From assembly GCF_045629565.1 (NCBI RefSeq), contig NZ_JAZQRL010000125.1, positions 1 through 64,000 on the forward strand: a stretch of DNA of 64,000 nucleotides. The letters are read 5' to 3'. This document shows, one piece after another, positions 25,218 to 33,513 of the stretch; the stretch's first letter is position 1; each line of letters starts with the position of its first letter. The stretch comes from Arcticibacter sp045629565. Lineage in GTDB: Bacteria > Bacteroidota > Bacteroidia > Sphingobacteriales > Sphingobacteriaceae. The notes beneath the pieces are model-generated. The model was not told the DNA's origin. It did not search any database and saw only the letters and a program-made list of their open reading frames with translations. The translations under genes were made by a program, and so were the position numbers.

Positions 25218-26345
25218 ATGAACTTAAAATCTCTGGCAATCGTTGCAGCAACGATACTATTTAGCGGAACTGGTTTCGCACAAACTGGCTCCCCGGTCAA
25301 GGACGACTTTAAACCTTCTACATTTAACCAACCCGGACAAGAATACCCTCAGGTGAACTCCCAGGGATATGCACGATTCCGCATTGTAGCACCTATGGCG
25401 CAGCATGTTGTTGTGAGTCTGGGCCTTGGCGGAACCAGCGGCGGAACCGTTCTTACAAAGGGCGCGGACAGCGTTTGGACAGGCACCACCAAAGGACCAA
25501 TGGAAGAAGGCTTCCATTATTATCATGTCACCGTTGACGGCGGAGTATTTAATGACCCGGGAGCCTTAAATTTTTATGGCTCAACACGTTGGGAAAGCGG
25601 CATAGAAATACCTGCACATGACCAGGACTTTTACGCTCTGAAAGATGTGCCGCATGGTCATGTTCATCAAATTTTGTTTCCATCAAAAAGCACCAGTACA
25701 TCGCGCAGAGCATTTGTTTATACTCCACCCGGATATGACAAGAATAACACCAAACGTTATCCTGTGTTATACCTGCAACATGGCTGGGGCGAAGATGAAA
25801 CCGCCTGGAGTAATCAGGGCCGTGCCAATCTGATCATGGACAACCTCATTGCGGAAGGAAAAACCAAACCTTTTATCATTGTGATGACGTATGGAATGAC
25901 AAATGTTATCAGACCAAGGGCGGGAGGGTTAAGAAGTTTTGACATCAAGCCTTTTCAAACAGTTCTGCTCGACGAACTGATGCCCTATGTAGACGCAACT
26001 TTTCGTACTATTCCTAATCAGGCAAATCGTGCGATGGCTGGTTTATCGATGGGGGGATTCGAAACTCATACGATTACGCTTGCCCGTCCGGACGTATTCT
26101 CGCATTACGCCCTCTTAAGTGGCGGCACATATAAACCTGAAGAAATTAAAGATAAATCAAAAGTTAAGCTGATCTTCCTGAGCACTGGTCAGTTTGAAAA
26201 TCCTGATGGGATAACAAAAGCTACGGATGCGCTGAAGACTGCAGGATTTAATGCGGTATCGTATGTTTCTCCCAATACACGTCACGAGTTTCAGACCTGG
26301 CGCCGCAGTCTGCACGTATTAGCACCTCTATTATTCAAAGACTAG
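25218..26345 (+). CDS. CE1-like exported esterase, third and most diverged
   Basis: A 375-residue exported esterase with signal peptide (about 1-21, ending GFAQ), an early-set N-domain (about 40-135) and a CE1/esterase-D hydrolase domain. The nucleophile is Ser277 in AGLSMGGF, the classic GLSMGG of feruloyl and acetyl-xylan esterases in this group, and the histidine lies in NTRHEFQTW near the C-terminus rather than the GGHTWMN of the other two. YLQHGWGEDETAW provides the oxyanion-hole region. It lies 38 bases downstream of the second esterase and 14 bases before the GH8 gene, so the cluster is one operon. The different nucleophile and histidine motifs suggest a different ester specificity. 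Confidence 0.9.
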   Translation: MNLKSLAIVAATILFSGTGFAQTGSPVKDDFKPSTFNQPGQEYPQVNSQGYARFRIVAPMAQHVVVSLGLGGTSGGTVLTKGADSVWTGTTKGPMEEGFHYYHVTVDGGVFNDPGALNFYGSTRWESGIEIPAHDQDFYALKDVPHGHVHQILFPSKSTSTSRRAFVYTPPGYDKNNTKRYPVLYLQHGWGEDETAWSNQGRANLIMDNLIAEGKTKPFIIVMTYGMTNVIRPRAGGLRSFDIKPFQTVLLDELMPYVDATFRTIPNQANRAMAGLSMGGFETHTITLARPDVFSHYALLSGGTYKPEEIKDKSKVKLIFLSTGQFENPDGITKATDALKTAGFNAVSYVSPNTRHEFQTWRRSLHVLAPLLFKD

Positions 26346-26359
26346 TATCAACTGTATTT

Positions 26360-27640
26360 ATGAAGCCCATCTATATCATCTTACTATTGTCGGCGGCTCT
26401 GTTTGCTAATTATGCAAATGGCCAAAACGGGAATCAACGCAGGAAATCAGGTCAGCCTGCGTTTGATTCGAATACCTATCCTAATCTGTTTCTCGAGGCA
26501 GGCTATAAACAGAGAGACATTGATAAAAAGCTCAATAAGGCTTATCAGGACCTGTTTGAAGGGCCGAACCGTATTTATTTTGAAGTGGGAGACACCATGG
26601 CTTATGTGTCTGATCTGAAGAACAATGACGCCAGAACAGAGGGTCTTTCTTATGGGATGATGGTTGCGGTACAACTGAACAAGAAGGATGTTTTTGACCG
26701 CATCTGGAGATGGTCGAAGAAATACCTACAGCACCAGGACGGACCCAGGAAGGCATATTTTGCCTGGAGCATCAATCCAAAGACCCTGAAGAAGAACGCT
26801 GAAGGCTCAGCATCGGACGGGGAGCTCTACTACATCACCAGCCTGTTATTTGCTGCGAATAAGTGGGGCAATGACACCGGTATCCATTATTACAATGAAG
26901 CGCGGGAAATATTGGATGAGATGTGGAAGAAAGATGGCACGGGAAATATTTATAACCTCATCAACACGGAGCATAAGCAGATATCATTTGTACCTGAAGG
27001 GAGGAGTTATAACTGGACCGACCCCTCCTATCATTTACCTGCGTTTTATGAGATCTGGGCATTATATGCGAAAGACGGCCACGAACAGTTCTACCGAGAC
27101 TGTGCCGATACGGCCCGCGCTTTCCTTCACAGGGCCTGCCATCCTGTAACGGGTTTGAATCCGGATTTTACTGAGTTCAGCGGTGCTCCTCACTCTACAC
27201 CCTGGGCACCTGCCGCGTTTCGCTACGATTCCTGGAGGGTTCCGATGAATATTTCAATGGACTATATCTGGTTTGGTAAAGATAAGGCCTGGCAGGAGGA
27301 TTACGGAAAGCGTTTTCAGACCTTTTTGCGTTCAAGGGGAATGGACCGCTTCGAAGACCAGTTTAACATGGATGGCACTCTTCCCGAGTTTATTTTGCAG
27401 GCCGGAGGATTCAAAAAGCTCAGACACTCCCTTGGCTTGATATCTACCGCCGCGACGGCATCCTTTCTAAACAAGGAAAAGAACAGTACCGACTTCGTGC
27501 ATAAAATATGGAATGCCAAACTGGAGCCCTATGAAGACGGCTACTTTGACCCCTATTACGACGGCTTGCTGTATATGTTCAGCCTGATGCACTTAAGCGG
27601 AAAATATCAAATTATCAAACCTTCCGGCACCATGAATTAA
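26360..27640 (+). CDS. GH8 reducing-end xylose-releasing exo-oligoxylanase
   Basis: A 426-residue exported GH8 enzyme (signal peptide about 1-21). The length and motifs match Rex enzymes (EC 3.2.1.156), which release xylose from the reducing end of xylo-oligosaccharides. The proton donor is Glu94 in NDARTEGLSYGMM, a conserved active-site acid is Asp153 (SASDGE), and the base is Asp290 (RYDSWRVPMN). These lie at spacings close to those of Bacillus halodurans Rex. It follows the esterase genes directly, so substrates are probably de-esterified before or during trimming. The product would feed the same pathway as the GH10 locus at the left of the window. GH8 also contains cellulases and chitosanases, but this sequence fits the Rex branch. 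Confidence 0.92.
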   Translation: MKPIYIILLLSAALFANYANGQNGNQRRKSGQPAFDSNTYPNLFLEAGYKQRDIDKKLNKAYQDLFEGPNRIYFEVGDTMAYVSDLKNNDARTEGLSYGMMVAVQLNKKDVFDRIWRWSKKYLQHQDGPRKAYFAWSINPKTLKKNAEGSASDGELYYITSLLFAANKWGNDTGIHYYNEAREILDEMWKKDGTGNIYNLINTEHKQISFVPEGRSYNWTDPSYHLPAFYEIWALYAKDGHEQFYRDCADTARAFLHRACHPVTGLNPDFTEFSGAPHSTPWAPAAFRYDSWRVPMNISMDYIWFGKDKAWQEDYGKRFQTFLRSRGMDRFEDQFNMDGTLPEFILQAGGFKKLRHSLGLISTAATASFLNKEKNSTDFVHKIWNAKLEPYEDGYFDPYYDGLLYMFSLMHLSGKYQIIKPSGTMN

Positions 27641-27644
27641 GAGG

Positions 27645-27686
27645 ATGTTTGCCAAACATTTCATGATGCAGTCTCATGGTATGAGA
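27645..27686. repeat. Two short palindromes upstream of J-domain gene
   Basis: ATGTTTG-C-CAAACAT (27645-27659) and TCTCAT-ggt-ATGAGA (27672-27686) are perfect inverted repeats just upstream of the -7 element at 27695. The second one covers the -33 position and could be an operator. The first may also be the 3' hairpin of the GH8 message. Confidence 0.4.
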
Positions 27687-27694
27687 AATTTTCT

Positions 27695-27702
27695 TACCTT
27701 TG
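27695..27702 (+). promoter_or_regulatory. -7 promoter element of J-domain/KTSC gene
   Basis: TACCTTTG is an exact TAnnTTTG match, 79 bases before the start codon at 27782. No TTTG is placed at -33. Confidence 0.5.
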
Positions 27703-27781
27703 CGGCTTATTCCTTGAAAATTAAGCATATCGCATCTCGTTTGCCTGTTTTCTTCAAAGGCAATAATCACCAAAAACATTC

Positions 27782-28228
27782 ATGAAGAAGATTGTAGATT
27801 TTAGAAAGCTCTTAGGAGTTAATGAGAGTACTGAGTTAAAAGATTTGAAAACGATTTACCGAAATTTTATGAAGGATTGTCATCCTGATAAATTTCAGGA
27901 CAACCCGGAAGAACAATTACAGGCAGAAGCAAAGAGCAAGGAAATTATTGAGGCATACCATTTTCTGGTGAGCATCGCCCCTGAAACGAGGCTGGCAAAC
28001 CAGGAGGAATATGCTACTACTACCGGTACAAGCGGTATTGCTGATTTTGAATACAAAGCACAAACGCTGAAGATTACATTCGCTGATGGCAGTGCTTATG
28101 AATATTTCGACGTACCAAAGGCTGTGTACACCAAGTTGATCAATGCTGATTCTCCCGGCCGTTTCGCGAGAAGACATATTTACAATGAGTTTGTTTACCG
28201 AAACGTGAGCAAACTGGCAACTGCATAA
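27782..28228 (+). CDS. J-domain and KTSC-domain protein
   Basis: A 148-residue cytosolic protein joining two small modules. The N-terminal half (about 1-65) is a J domain with the Hsp70-activating motif His34-Pro35-Asp36 (CHPDKF), which would dock to DnaK. The C-terminal half (about 90-148) is a KTSC domain (IADFEYKAQTLKITFADGS, then YFDVPKAVY), a module related to a segment at the C-terminus of some lysyl-tRNA synthetases whose function is not settled. No membrane or export signal is seen. It has its own promoter and a hairpin after the stop, so it is a single-gene unit. A role in targeting Hsp70 to an RNA or protein client is inference. Confidence 0.85.
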   Translation: MKKIVDFRKLLGVNESTELKDLKTIYRNFMKDCHPDKFQDNPEEQLQAEAKSKEIIEAYHFLVSIAPETRLANQEEYATTTGTSGIADFEYKAQTLKITFADGSAYEYFDVPKAVYTKLINADSPGRFARRHIYNEFVYRNVSKLATA

Positions 28229-28238
28229 TAGTTTGTGT

Positions 28239-28266
28239 TGGTGTGGAGCCTTGAGGTTCCACACCA
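28239..28266. terminator. Hairpin after J-domain gene
   Basis: A 9-bp perfect stem TGGTGTGGA / TCCACACCA (28239-28247 and 28258-28266) begins 11 bases after the stop codon. There is no T-run, so it may be a weak terminator or a processing and stability hairpin. It ends 12 bases before the acyltransferase start. Confidence 0.5.
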
Positions 28267-28278
28267 GTATAAAATTTG

Positions 28279-29289
28279 ATGGAAGAAAAGAAAAAGTTTG
28301 TCTGGGCTGATAGCCTTCGTGTCGCCGCTACGGTTGCGGTCATCACCGTCCATGCATCTGCTTCCATACCACCACTATTCGGACAAGTACCTCAAAGCAT
28401 CTGGTGGACGGCAAATATTATAGATTGCCTTGCCCGCTTTTGTGTTCCGGTATTTGTAATGCTTTCCGGAGCGCTTCTTCTGCGTAACTACAGTTCTACT
28501 GCAGTATTCTTCCGCAAACGGTTTCTGAGAATTGTCTTTCCTTTCCTCTTCTGGAGCCTTATTTATAGCCTGCTCCAACTTTCAGTAAAGACCAGCCGTC
28601 TTTGGCATATGTCAATAGCCGAGTACCTGAGCTTCTTTTGGAAGCAGCTAGCCGAAGACACCATCTCCTATCATTTCTGGTATATCTATATGATCATGGG
28701 GCTTTACATCCTGATTCCATTCATCGGGGGGCTTGTGAGAAGTGCTTCAGACCATTTGCTGCTGGGATTTACGGGAATCTGGTTTCTACTTATTTTTTGT
28801 ATAGACTTCTTGGGCACGGATACTGAAATTTATGATGTGCTGCGGTATCTGGGATATCTGCCTTTGGGATACTATCTCGGAAAGAAAGATCTCAACAAGA
28901 ACACAAGGCTGGTTTCTCTGCTATTCATTGTGCTTGGATTGCTGATTACGACAATTGGAACTTTCTGGCTTTCAAATCAAAGGGGGACATTCGATGCGGC
29001 TTTTTATGGCTATACCAGTCCCAATATCCTGCTCTTTTCTGTAGGTGTGTTCATGTTGTTCAGATGTTCTGGCTGGCGTCTGTCTAACCAGGCTGGATCT
29101 TTTATTAACCAGTATAGCTACGGGATCTATCTGGTCCATGTGTTGGTACTTAGCCAGGTGAAGCTTCCCTGGCTGAACAGCTATCCGCTAATCGGCATAC
29201 CCCTTACAGTTATTTTTTGTCTGGCCGCATCGGGGACTGTTATTCTCCTTGTCAATAAGCTACCCGGCGGAAAATATGTCTCAGGATAA
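28279..29289 (+). CDS. Acyltransferase-3 family membrane protein
   Basis: A 336-residue multi-pass inner-membrane acyltransferase (acyltransferase_3, OafA/YrhL-like) that probably transfers acetyl or other acyl groups to a surface carbohydrate. About ten membrane helices are visible. The family signature is at the N-terminus: WADSLRVAATVAVITVHAS, where the Arg and the His after the first helix are the conserved catalytic region. The frame can be extended to a TTG at 28276, but the ATG at 28279 is the natural start. It stands alone between a plus-strand hairpin and a convergent ATPase gene. The acceptor is unknown; no polysaccharide cluster is adjacent. Confidence 0.88.
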   Translation: MEEKKKFVWADSLRVAATVAVITVHASASIPPLFGQVPQSIWWTANIIDCLARFCVPVFVMLSGALLLRNYSSTAVFFRKRFLRIVFPFLFWSLIYSLLQLSVKTSRLWHMSIAEYLSFFWKQLAEDTISYHFWYIYMIMGLYILIPFIGGLVRSASDHLLLGFTGIWFLLIFCIDFLGTDTEIYDVLRYLGYLPLGYYLGKKDLNKNTRLVSLLFIVLGLLITTIGTFWLSNQRGTFDAAFYGYTSPNILLFSVGVFMLFRCSGWRLSNQAGSFINQYSYGIYLVHVLVLSQVKLPWLNSYPLIGIPLTVIFCLAASGTVILLVNKLPGGKYVSG

Positions 29290-29306
29290 ACCTCCTGGCA
29301 ATCCGA

Positions 29307-31292
29307 TCAGCCCTTATACTGATAGGTAAGCAGGCGGAGTGCGTTAAAGACAACGAGAAGAGTTGACCCTTCATGACCTACCACGGCTATGCCGATACTG
29401 GCGACGTCAAGTATAGTCAGCGGCACGAGGATAGCCACCATACCCAGGCTGATACATAAGTTTTGTTTGGTGATCCGATGAGACTGCCTGCTGAGGCCTA
29501 TCGCGAACGGCAAACTGCTGAGCCTGTCACTCATGAGTGCAACGTCGGCCGTTTCGAGCGCTACATCTGACCCTGCGGCACCCATCGCGATACCGACACT
29601 GCTCTTTGCCATCGCAGGAGCGTCGTTCACCCCATCACCGACCATGGCGACCCTTTCCTCCCGCTTCAGCAATGCCGCTATTGCATCGAGCTTTTGTTCG
29701 GGTAACAAGCCTCCCCACGCTTCGCTCATACCTGTCTGCCTGGCCACATCGTCTGCCACCTGCTGATTATCACCGCTGAGCATGACCATTCGTTTAATTC
29801 CCAGCTTTTTCAGGCGGCTTATGGTTTCCGCTGCCTCCGGGCGGGGAGTATCCATCACCGTTATGATGCCTATCACCTGGTCGTTTCGTTTAACGAGTAT
29901 GGTCGTTTTACCCTCGCTTTCTTTAGCTAAAGCAAGCTGTCTAACATCGTGGGGAAGATCCTTCACGAAGGCTATATTACCGACTATGACTTTTGAACCG
30001 TTCACCGATGCGCTTATACCATGTCCGTGAACTGAGGCCACATTGCTAACGGTTTGATGGTGTAATTCAGGCATCGCCGCGGCTGCCCTTACGACGGCTG
30101 CTGCTACTGGGTGATTACTGTGACGTTCGACGGCTGCGGCAAGCAGTAATACCTCATCTTGGGAGGTTCCGTTTAATCCGACTACAGATGTCAGTTGAGG
30201 TTTGCCTTCGGTTAGTGTTCCCGTTTTGTCGAAAGCTATTGCACGGAGACCACCGAGTTCTTCCAATGGCCCCCCACCCTTGAAAAGCACGCCGCCCCGG
30301 GCCCCACGGGCAATTCCGCTAAGTACTGCACTGGGCGTGGAGATTGCGAGGGCACAGGGACTTGCAGCGACGAGCACGGCCATTGCCCGGTAGAAGCTGT
30401 CGCTGAACGTTTCATCGATAAACAGAAAGGCACAAAGAAGCATGGCAACCAACGCAATAACCGCAGGTACGTAATGGATCTGTACCTCATCTGTGAAGCG
30501 CTGGGTTCTGGACTTTTTGGCTTTCGTGTCGCTGACAAGCTTAATGAGGCGGGAGAGCGTTGAGTCTGCAGCTAACTTAAGGACTCTGACGTGCAGCTCG
30601 GAACTTCCGTTGATGGTACCGGCGAAAACCCGGTTCTCCGCATTCACCTCGTTGATATCGATATGGTCATTGCTGACATTATCCAGTGGCACTTTATCAG
30701 CGGGAATGCTTTCTCCGGTAATAGGCGACTGGTTAACAGCTCCTCTCCCTTTTACGACAACGCCGTCAGCCGGGATCTTGGAGTCGGGTTTAACTATTAC
30801 AATATCATCAATCCTAAGCGCTTCAATCAAGACTTCTACAAGCCCCTCCCCGCTCTTAACTAAAGCGGTTTTAGGACTTAGTTCAGAAAGCGCGGAGATA
30901 GATTTCCTGGCTTTATCCATTGCTGAATGCTCCAATGCGTGTCCGAGACTAAACAGGAAAAGCAATAGGGCTCCTTCAGCCCATTCACCAAGTGAGGCAG
31001 CTCCCAAAGCTGCTGCCAGCATGAGAAAGTCGATATCAAAACGTCCCTTTACGATACTGGCTGCCGCTTCTTTTAAGGCATAGAATCCGCCGAAGAAGAA
31101 CGACAGGATATAGCTGGTGAGAGGCACCCAGAAATTAATACCCGGAATAAATGACAGTATAAAGCCGAGAAGAAGAAACGAGCCGGAAAGGATGCTAAAA
31201 CGCAGTTCCGTTTTTGAACCAAATATATTTTCCTGGTTTCCAGTGCCGTGATGGCAATGGTGGTGATGATGATGTTCGGACATGTTCTGCAA
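29307..31292 (-). CDS. P1B-4-type heavy-metal efflux ATPase
   Basis: A 661-residue metal-transporting P1B ATPase. The membrane metal motif is Ser-Pro-Cys (AASPCALAIS), and the last helices carry HEGST, both marks of the P1B-4 group (Co, Zn or Fe export: CoaT, CtpD, PfeT relatives). The catalytic parts are complete: TGES actuator loop, phosphorylated Asp in FDKTGTLTEG, SNHPVAAAVV nucleotide pocket and MVGDGVNDAPAM hinge. The N-terminus carries a run of six histidines followed by CHH, which replaces the usual ferredoxin-like metal-binding domain. The start at 31292 (or the in-frame ATG at 31283) lies just after a good -7 element, so the leader is very short. Substrate metal is not certain. Confidence 0.93.
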   Translation of the reverse strand: MQNMSEHHHHHHCHHGTGNQENIFGSKTELRFSILSGSFLLLGFILSFIPGINFWVPLTSYILSFFFGGFYALKEAAASIVKGRFDIDFLMLAAALGAASLGEWAEGALLLFLFSLGHALEHSAMDKARKSISALSELSPKTALVKSGEGLVEVLIEALRIDDIVIVKPDSKIPADGVVVKGRGAVNQSPITGESIPADKVPLDNVSNDHIDINEVNAENRVFAGTINGSSELHVRVLKLAADSTLSRLIKLVSDTKAKKSRTQRFTDEVQIHYVPAVIALVAMLLCAFLFIDETFSDSFYRAMAVLVAASPCALAISTPSAVLSGIARGARGGVLFKGGGPLEELGGLRAIAFDKTGTLTEGKPQLTSVVGLNGTSQDEVLLLAAAVERHSNHPVAAAVVRAAAAMPELHHQTVSNVASVHGHGISASVNGSKVIVGNIAFVKDLPHDVRQLALAKESEGKTTILVKRNDQVIGIITVMDTPRPEAAETISRLKKLGIKRMVMLSGDNQQVADDVARQTGMSEAWGGLLPEQKLDAIAALLKREERVAMVGDGVNDAPAMAKSSVGIAMGAAGSDVALETADVALMSDRLSSLPFAIGLSRQSHRITKQNLCISLGMVAILVPLTILDVASIGIAVVGHEGSTLLVVFNALRLLTYQYKG

Positions 31293-31302
31293 CGCTTATT
31301 GC

Positions 31303-31310
31303 CAAAGATA
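31303..31310 (-). promoter_or_regulatory. -7 promoter element of metal ATPase gene
   Basis: On the minus strand TATCTTTG is an exact TAnnTTTG match, 10 bases before the ATG at 31292. Transcription would begin within a few bases of the start codon, giving an almost leaderless message or favouring the ATG at 31283. Confidence 0.5.
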
Positions 31311-31448
31311 TTGATATCGTGGAGATACTGCGTATTTTTTCCGTCTGGCTACCGGCTGTGCATCAAAGGGAGAAAACAATCATCTGAATACGTTGTTCGG
31401 TGATTATAATACTGGAATGCGTATTATTGAAACAAAATTTAAATAAAT

Positions 31449-31835
31449 ATGAAAAAAATCTCCTATCTAAGTTTAGCGGTTTTCCTTATCTCGCTTTCTT
31501 CCTGTTCTGAAAAGATTGTGGGTACCTGGGATATCGCGAAGTATCAGCGGATAGTACCAGGAGGTAAAAATGAGGTGACCGTGACTAATATCGGCACCAT
31601 GAAGTTTAAGAGTAATAAAACCGGAGAAAAGGAAGTGAAGTACTCCATTTTGAACAATAAGGTGGAGAGTCTGACATCTTTTAAATGGAACCTTTTCGAC
31701 AACTACGTTACTATACACGGGGCGGATGACGAGTTCAATAAAACCTGGATACAAGTTGAAAACTCACGGAAGCTTCAGATTCTGAAGTCTACGGACGGCT
31801 CTGATGGAGTTCAGGTGCTGGAGCTACGAAAGTAG
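31449..31835 (+). CDS. Small lipocalin-like lipoprotein
   Basis: A 128-residue lipoprotein with lipobox LSSC (Cys19). The mature part begins KIVGTWDIAKYQRI, the typical first strand of lipocalin-like and DUF4923-like lipoproteins of Bacteroidota, and is predicted mostly beta. No enzyme motif is seen. It is divergent from the metal ATPase gene across 156 bases and is followed by a convergent Nudix gene. The function is not known; a small-ligand or stress-related envelope role is only a guess from fold resemblance. Confidence 0.75.
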   Translation: MKKISYLSLAVFLISLSSCSEKIVGTWDIAKYQRIVPGGKNEVTVTNIGTMKFKSNKTGEKEVKYSILNNKVESLTSFKWNLFDNYVTIHGADDEFNKTWIQVENSRKLQILKSTDGSDGVQVLELRK

Positions 31836-31870
31836 CGGACTGATAGCACTTGAACCGCGACGACATGTCA

Positions 31871-32263
31871 TTAACCCCGCATCAGCAGATATTCCTTTAG
31901 AACCGGAATATCTGCTTCCGCCCAGTCGAGATCTTCCAGCTCGTCACGGTCAAACCAGCTCCATGACTGATGCTCTTTCAGGCATACTTCGCCAGAAATG
32001 ATAGAACAAACGAATGGAATGAGCTTTATGGTTTTCTCTTTGTAATGATGGACGTTGGCAGACATTGTCGCGGATATTCTTACCAGAATACCCAGTTCCT
32101 CCTCTATCTCCCTGATGAGTGCCTTCCGGGGTGTTTCTCCGGGCTCGACCTTTCCTCCCGGAAATTCCCATTTACCAGGCAGATCCATGGAAGAGCTTCT
32201 GCGTGCTGCGAGCACCTTTCCATCATCGCTCGCTATCAAAGCGCAGACAACGGGTATGGTCAT
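31871..32263 (-). CDS. mutT: MutT-like Nudix hydrolase
   Basis: A 130-residue Nudix hydrolase, likely an 8-oxo-dGTP diphosphatase that cleans the nucleotide pool. The complete Nudix box lies at about residues 37-59: GKVEPGETPRKALIREIEEELGI fits GX5EX7REUXEEXGU. WEFPGGK before the box and the C-terminal WSWFDRDELEDLDW match the short MutT/CTP-pyrophosphohydrolase type. It follows the AHSA1-like gene by 6 bases on the same strand and is probably translated from the same message. Other nucleotide substrates remain possible, as this family is broad. Confidence 0.88.
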   Translation of the reverse strand: MTIPVVCALIASDDGKVLAARRSSSMDLPGKWEFPGGKVEPGETPRKALIREIEEELGILVRISATMSANVHHYKEKTIKLIPFVCSIISGEVCLKEHQSWSWFDRDELEDLDWAEADIPVLKEYLLMRG

Positions 32264-32269
32264 TGGCTG

Positions 32270-32650
32270 TTATTCACTGTAGAAATCTTCCAGTGACTGA
32301 AAGTACACTTCATTCCATCCTTCTACGATATCGTCATAGGCCTCGTCTGATATATTCGTGTGCTTTAATTCAACGGAAGTTCCGTGTTTGTGCGGATGGA
32401 GCTTTATGGTGACGATGGACTCTTCCGGCTGATCACCGAAGTACCACTGCTGCACAATCTTCCTTCCGGGCTCAAATTCCAGATTTTTCCCTACAATGCT
32501 GCCTTCCCACAAAGAGAATTCAGAACCGGGCTCAGTGGACATCTCCGCTTCTTCCCCACTCCACAGATGAATGGTAACAGGGTTTGTAAGTGCAGTATAG
32601 ACCTCCTCCGGAGAGGCAGGTATGATGTAATATTTTGAAAAGTCTTTCAT
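32270..32650 (-). CDS. AHSA1/START-like domain protein
   Basis: A 126-residue single-domain protein of the SRPBCC superfamily, Hsp90-activator (AHSA1)-like branch. Features include FSKYYIIPASPEEVYTALTNP at the start, LWSGEEAEMST, IVQQWYFGDQPEESIVTIKL and the C-terminal helix GWNEVYFQSLEDFY. It forms a hydrophobic pocket; ligand and role are unknown. The frame extends back to 32674, but that start lies on the -7 element (32672-32679), so the ATG at 32650 is chosen, with a 20-base leader. It is the first gene of a two-gene unit with the Nudix hydrolase. Confidence 0.85.
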   Translation of the reverse strand: MKDFSKYYIIPASPEEVYTALTNPVTIHLWSGEEAEMSTEPGSEFSLWEGSIVGKNLEFEPGRKIVQQWYFGDQPEESIVTIKLHPHKHGTSVELKHTNISDEAYDDIVEGWNEVYFQSLEDFYSE

Positions 32651-32671
32651 GTATCTGTTTAATACCAGCAT

Positions 32672-32679
32672 CAAAGATA
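32672..32679 (-). promoter_or_regulatory. -7 promoter element of AHSA1/mutT unit
   Basis: On the minus strand TATCTTTG is an exact TAnnTTTG match, 21 bases before the chosen ATG at 32650. It decides against the longer frame starting at 32674. Confidence 0.5.
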
Positions 32680-32768
32680 ATCATATCCACGACAGATCGA
32701 TTATCGGGAATTCAAACATTATACCCGCATAGAGGGTTATAGTTACTGCATTTATACCGCATACTTTT

Positions 32769-33512
32769 ATGATTGAAACCGAGGAACAGAAGACAGAATC
32801 AAACAAGATATACAAAGAAGCTCTTGAGATATTGAACAGCAGTGGTGCCAACTATATGCTTGGCGGCGCCTTCGCCATGTTCAACTACACAGGAATATTC
32901 AGAGATACAAAAGACCTGGATATTTTTTGCAAGCCAAGCGAGTACACTAAAATTCTTAAACATTTTGCCGACAACGGTTATGAGACTGAGCTAACCGACA
33001 TCCGCTGGCTGGCGAAGGTCTATAAGGGCGATTTTTTTATTGATATTATATTTGACACGGTGAACAATATCTGCACGGTTGATGATACCTGGTATGAGCA
33101 CGCGCAGAGTGGCGAGTTTGAGGGTATTCCGGTAAAGTTCCTGCCTGCTGAAGAGCTCATATGGTGTAAGATTTACGTTCAGAACCGGGAGAGACATGAC
33201 AGCGCGGACATCAACCACACGCTGTTGAAATATGGAAAGCACCTGGATTGGAAAAGGCTTCTTTTTCGTCTGGATCAGCACTGGCACCTGCTATTGTCAC
33301 AGATCCTTATTTTCCAGTTCGTCTATCCTTCAGATTACTATGACATCATCCCGAAGTGGTTGTTTGACGAGCTTATGGAGCGGGCCCGGGAGCAATATGA
33401 CATCCCTGCATCACTGGAAAAAGTCTGCAGGGGACCGATAATCGACCAGACTCAGTACAAGATCGATATCAAAGAATGGGATTATAAAGTGTGTACTATT
33501 AAAACTGTTTAG
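32769..33512 (+). CDS. Nucleotidyltransferase-fold protein
   Basis: A 247-residue protein with the minimal nucleotidyltransferase fold. The N-terminal part carries YMLGGAFAMFNYTG and the metal-binding pattern TKDLDIF (Asp-x-Asp near residues 48-50), with a third acid probably in DFFIDIIFD (about 92-94). The C-terminal half is helical, with FLPAEELIWCKIYVQNRERHDSADINHTLL resembling AbiEii-type and lincosamide-type transferases. The substrate (protein, RNA end, small molecule) is unknown. Its stop is one base before the metallophosphoesterase start, so the two are translationally coupled, and a PBP gene follows 11 bases later. No antitoxin-like partner is seen, so a toxin-antitoxin role is not supported. 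Confidence 0.8.
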   Translation: MIETEEQKTESNKIYKEALEILNSSGANYMLGGAFAMFNYTGIFRDTKDLDIFCKPSEYTKILKHFADNGYETELTDIRWLAKVYKGDFFIDIIFDTVNNICTVDDTWYEHAQSGEFEGIPVKFLPAEELIWCKIYVQNRERHDSADINHTLLKYGKHLDWKRLLFRLDQHWHLLLSQILIFQFVYPSDYYDIIPKWLFDELMERAREQYDIPASLEKVCRGPIIDQTQYKIDIKEWDYKVCTIKTV

Positions 33513-33513
33513 T

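Noticed and set aside
31256..31292. Six-histidine run as an engineered tag
   Set aside because: It lies within a native metal ATPase gene with natural flanks; His-rich ends are common in metal transporters.
32769..33512. Nucleotidyltransferase as an AbiEii-type toxin of a toxin-antitoxin pair
   Set aside because: No AbiEi-like winged-helix partner is adjacent; the neighbour is a metallophosphoesterase with intact catalytic motifs.
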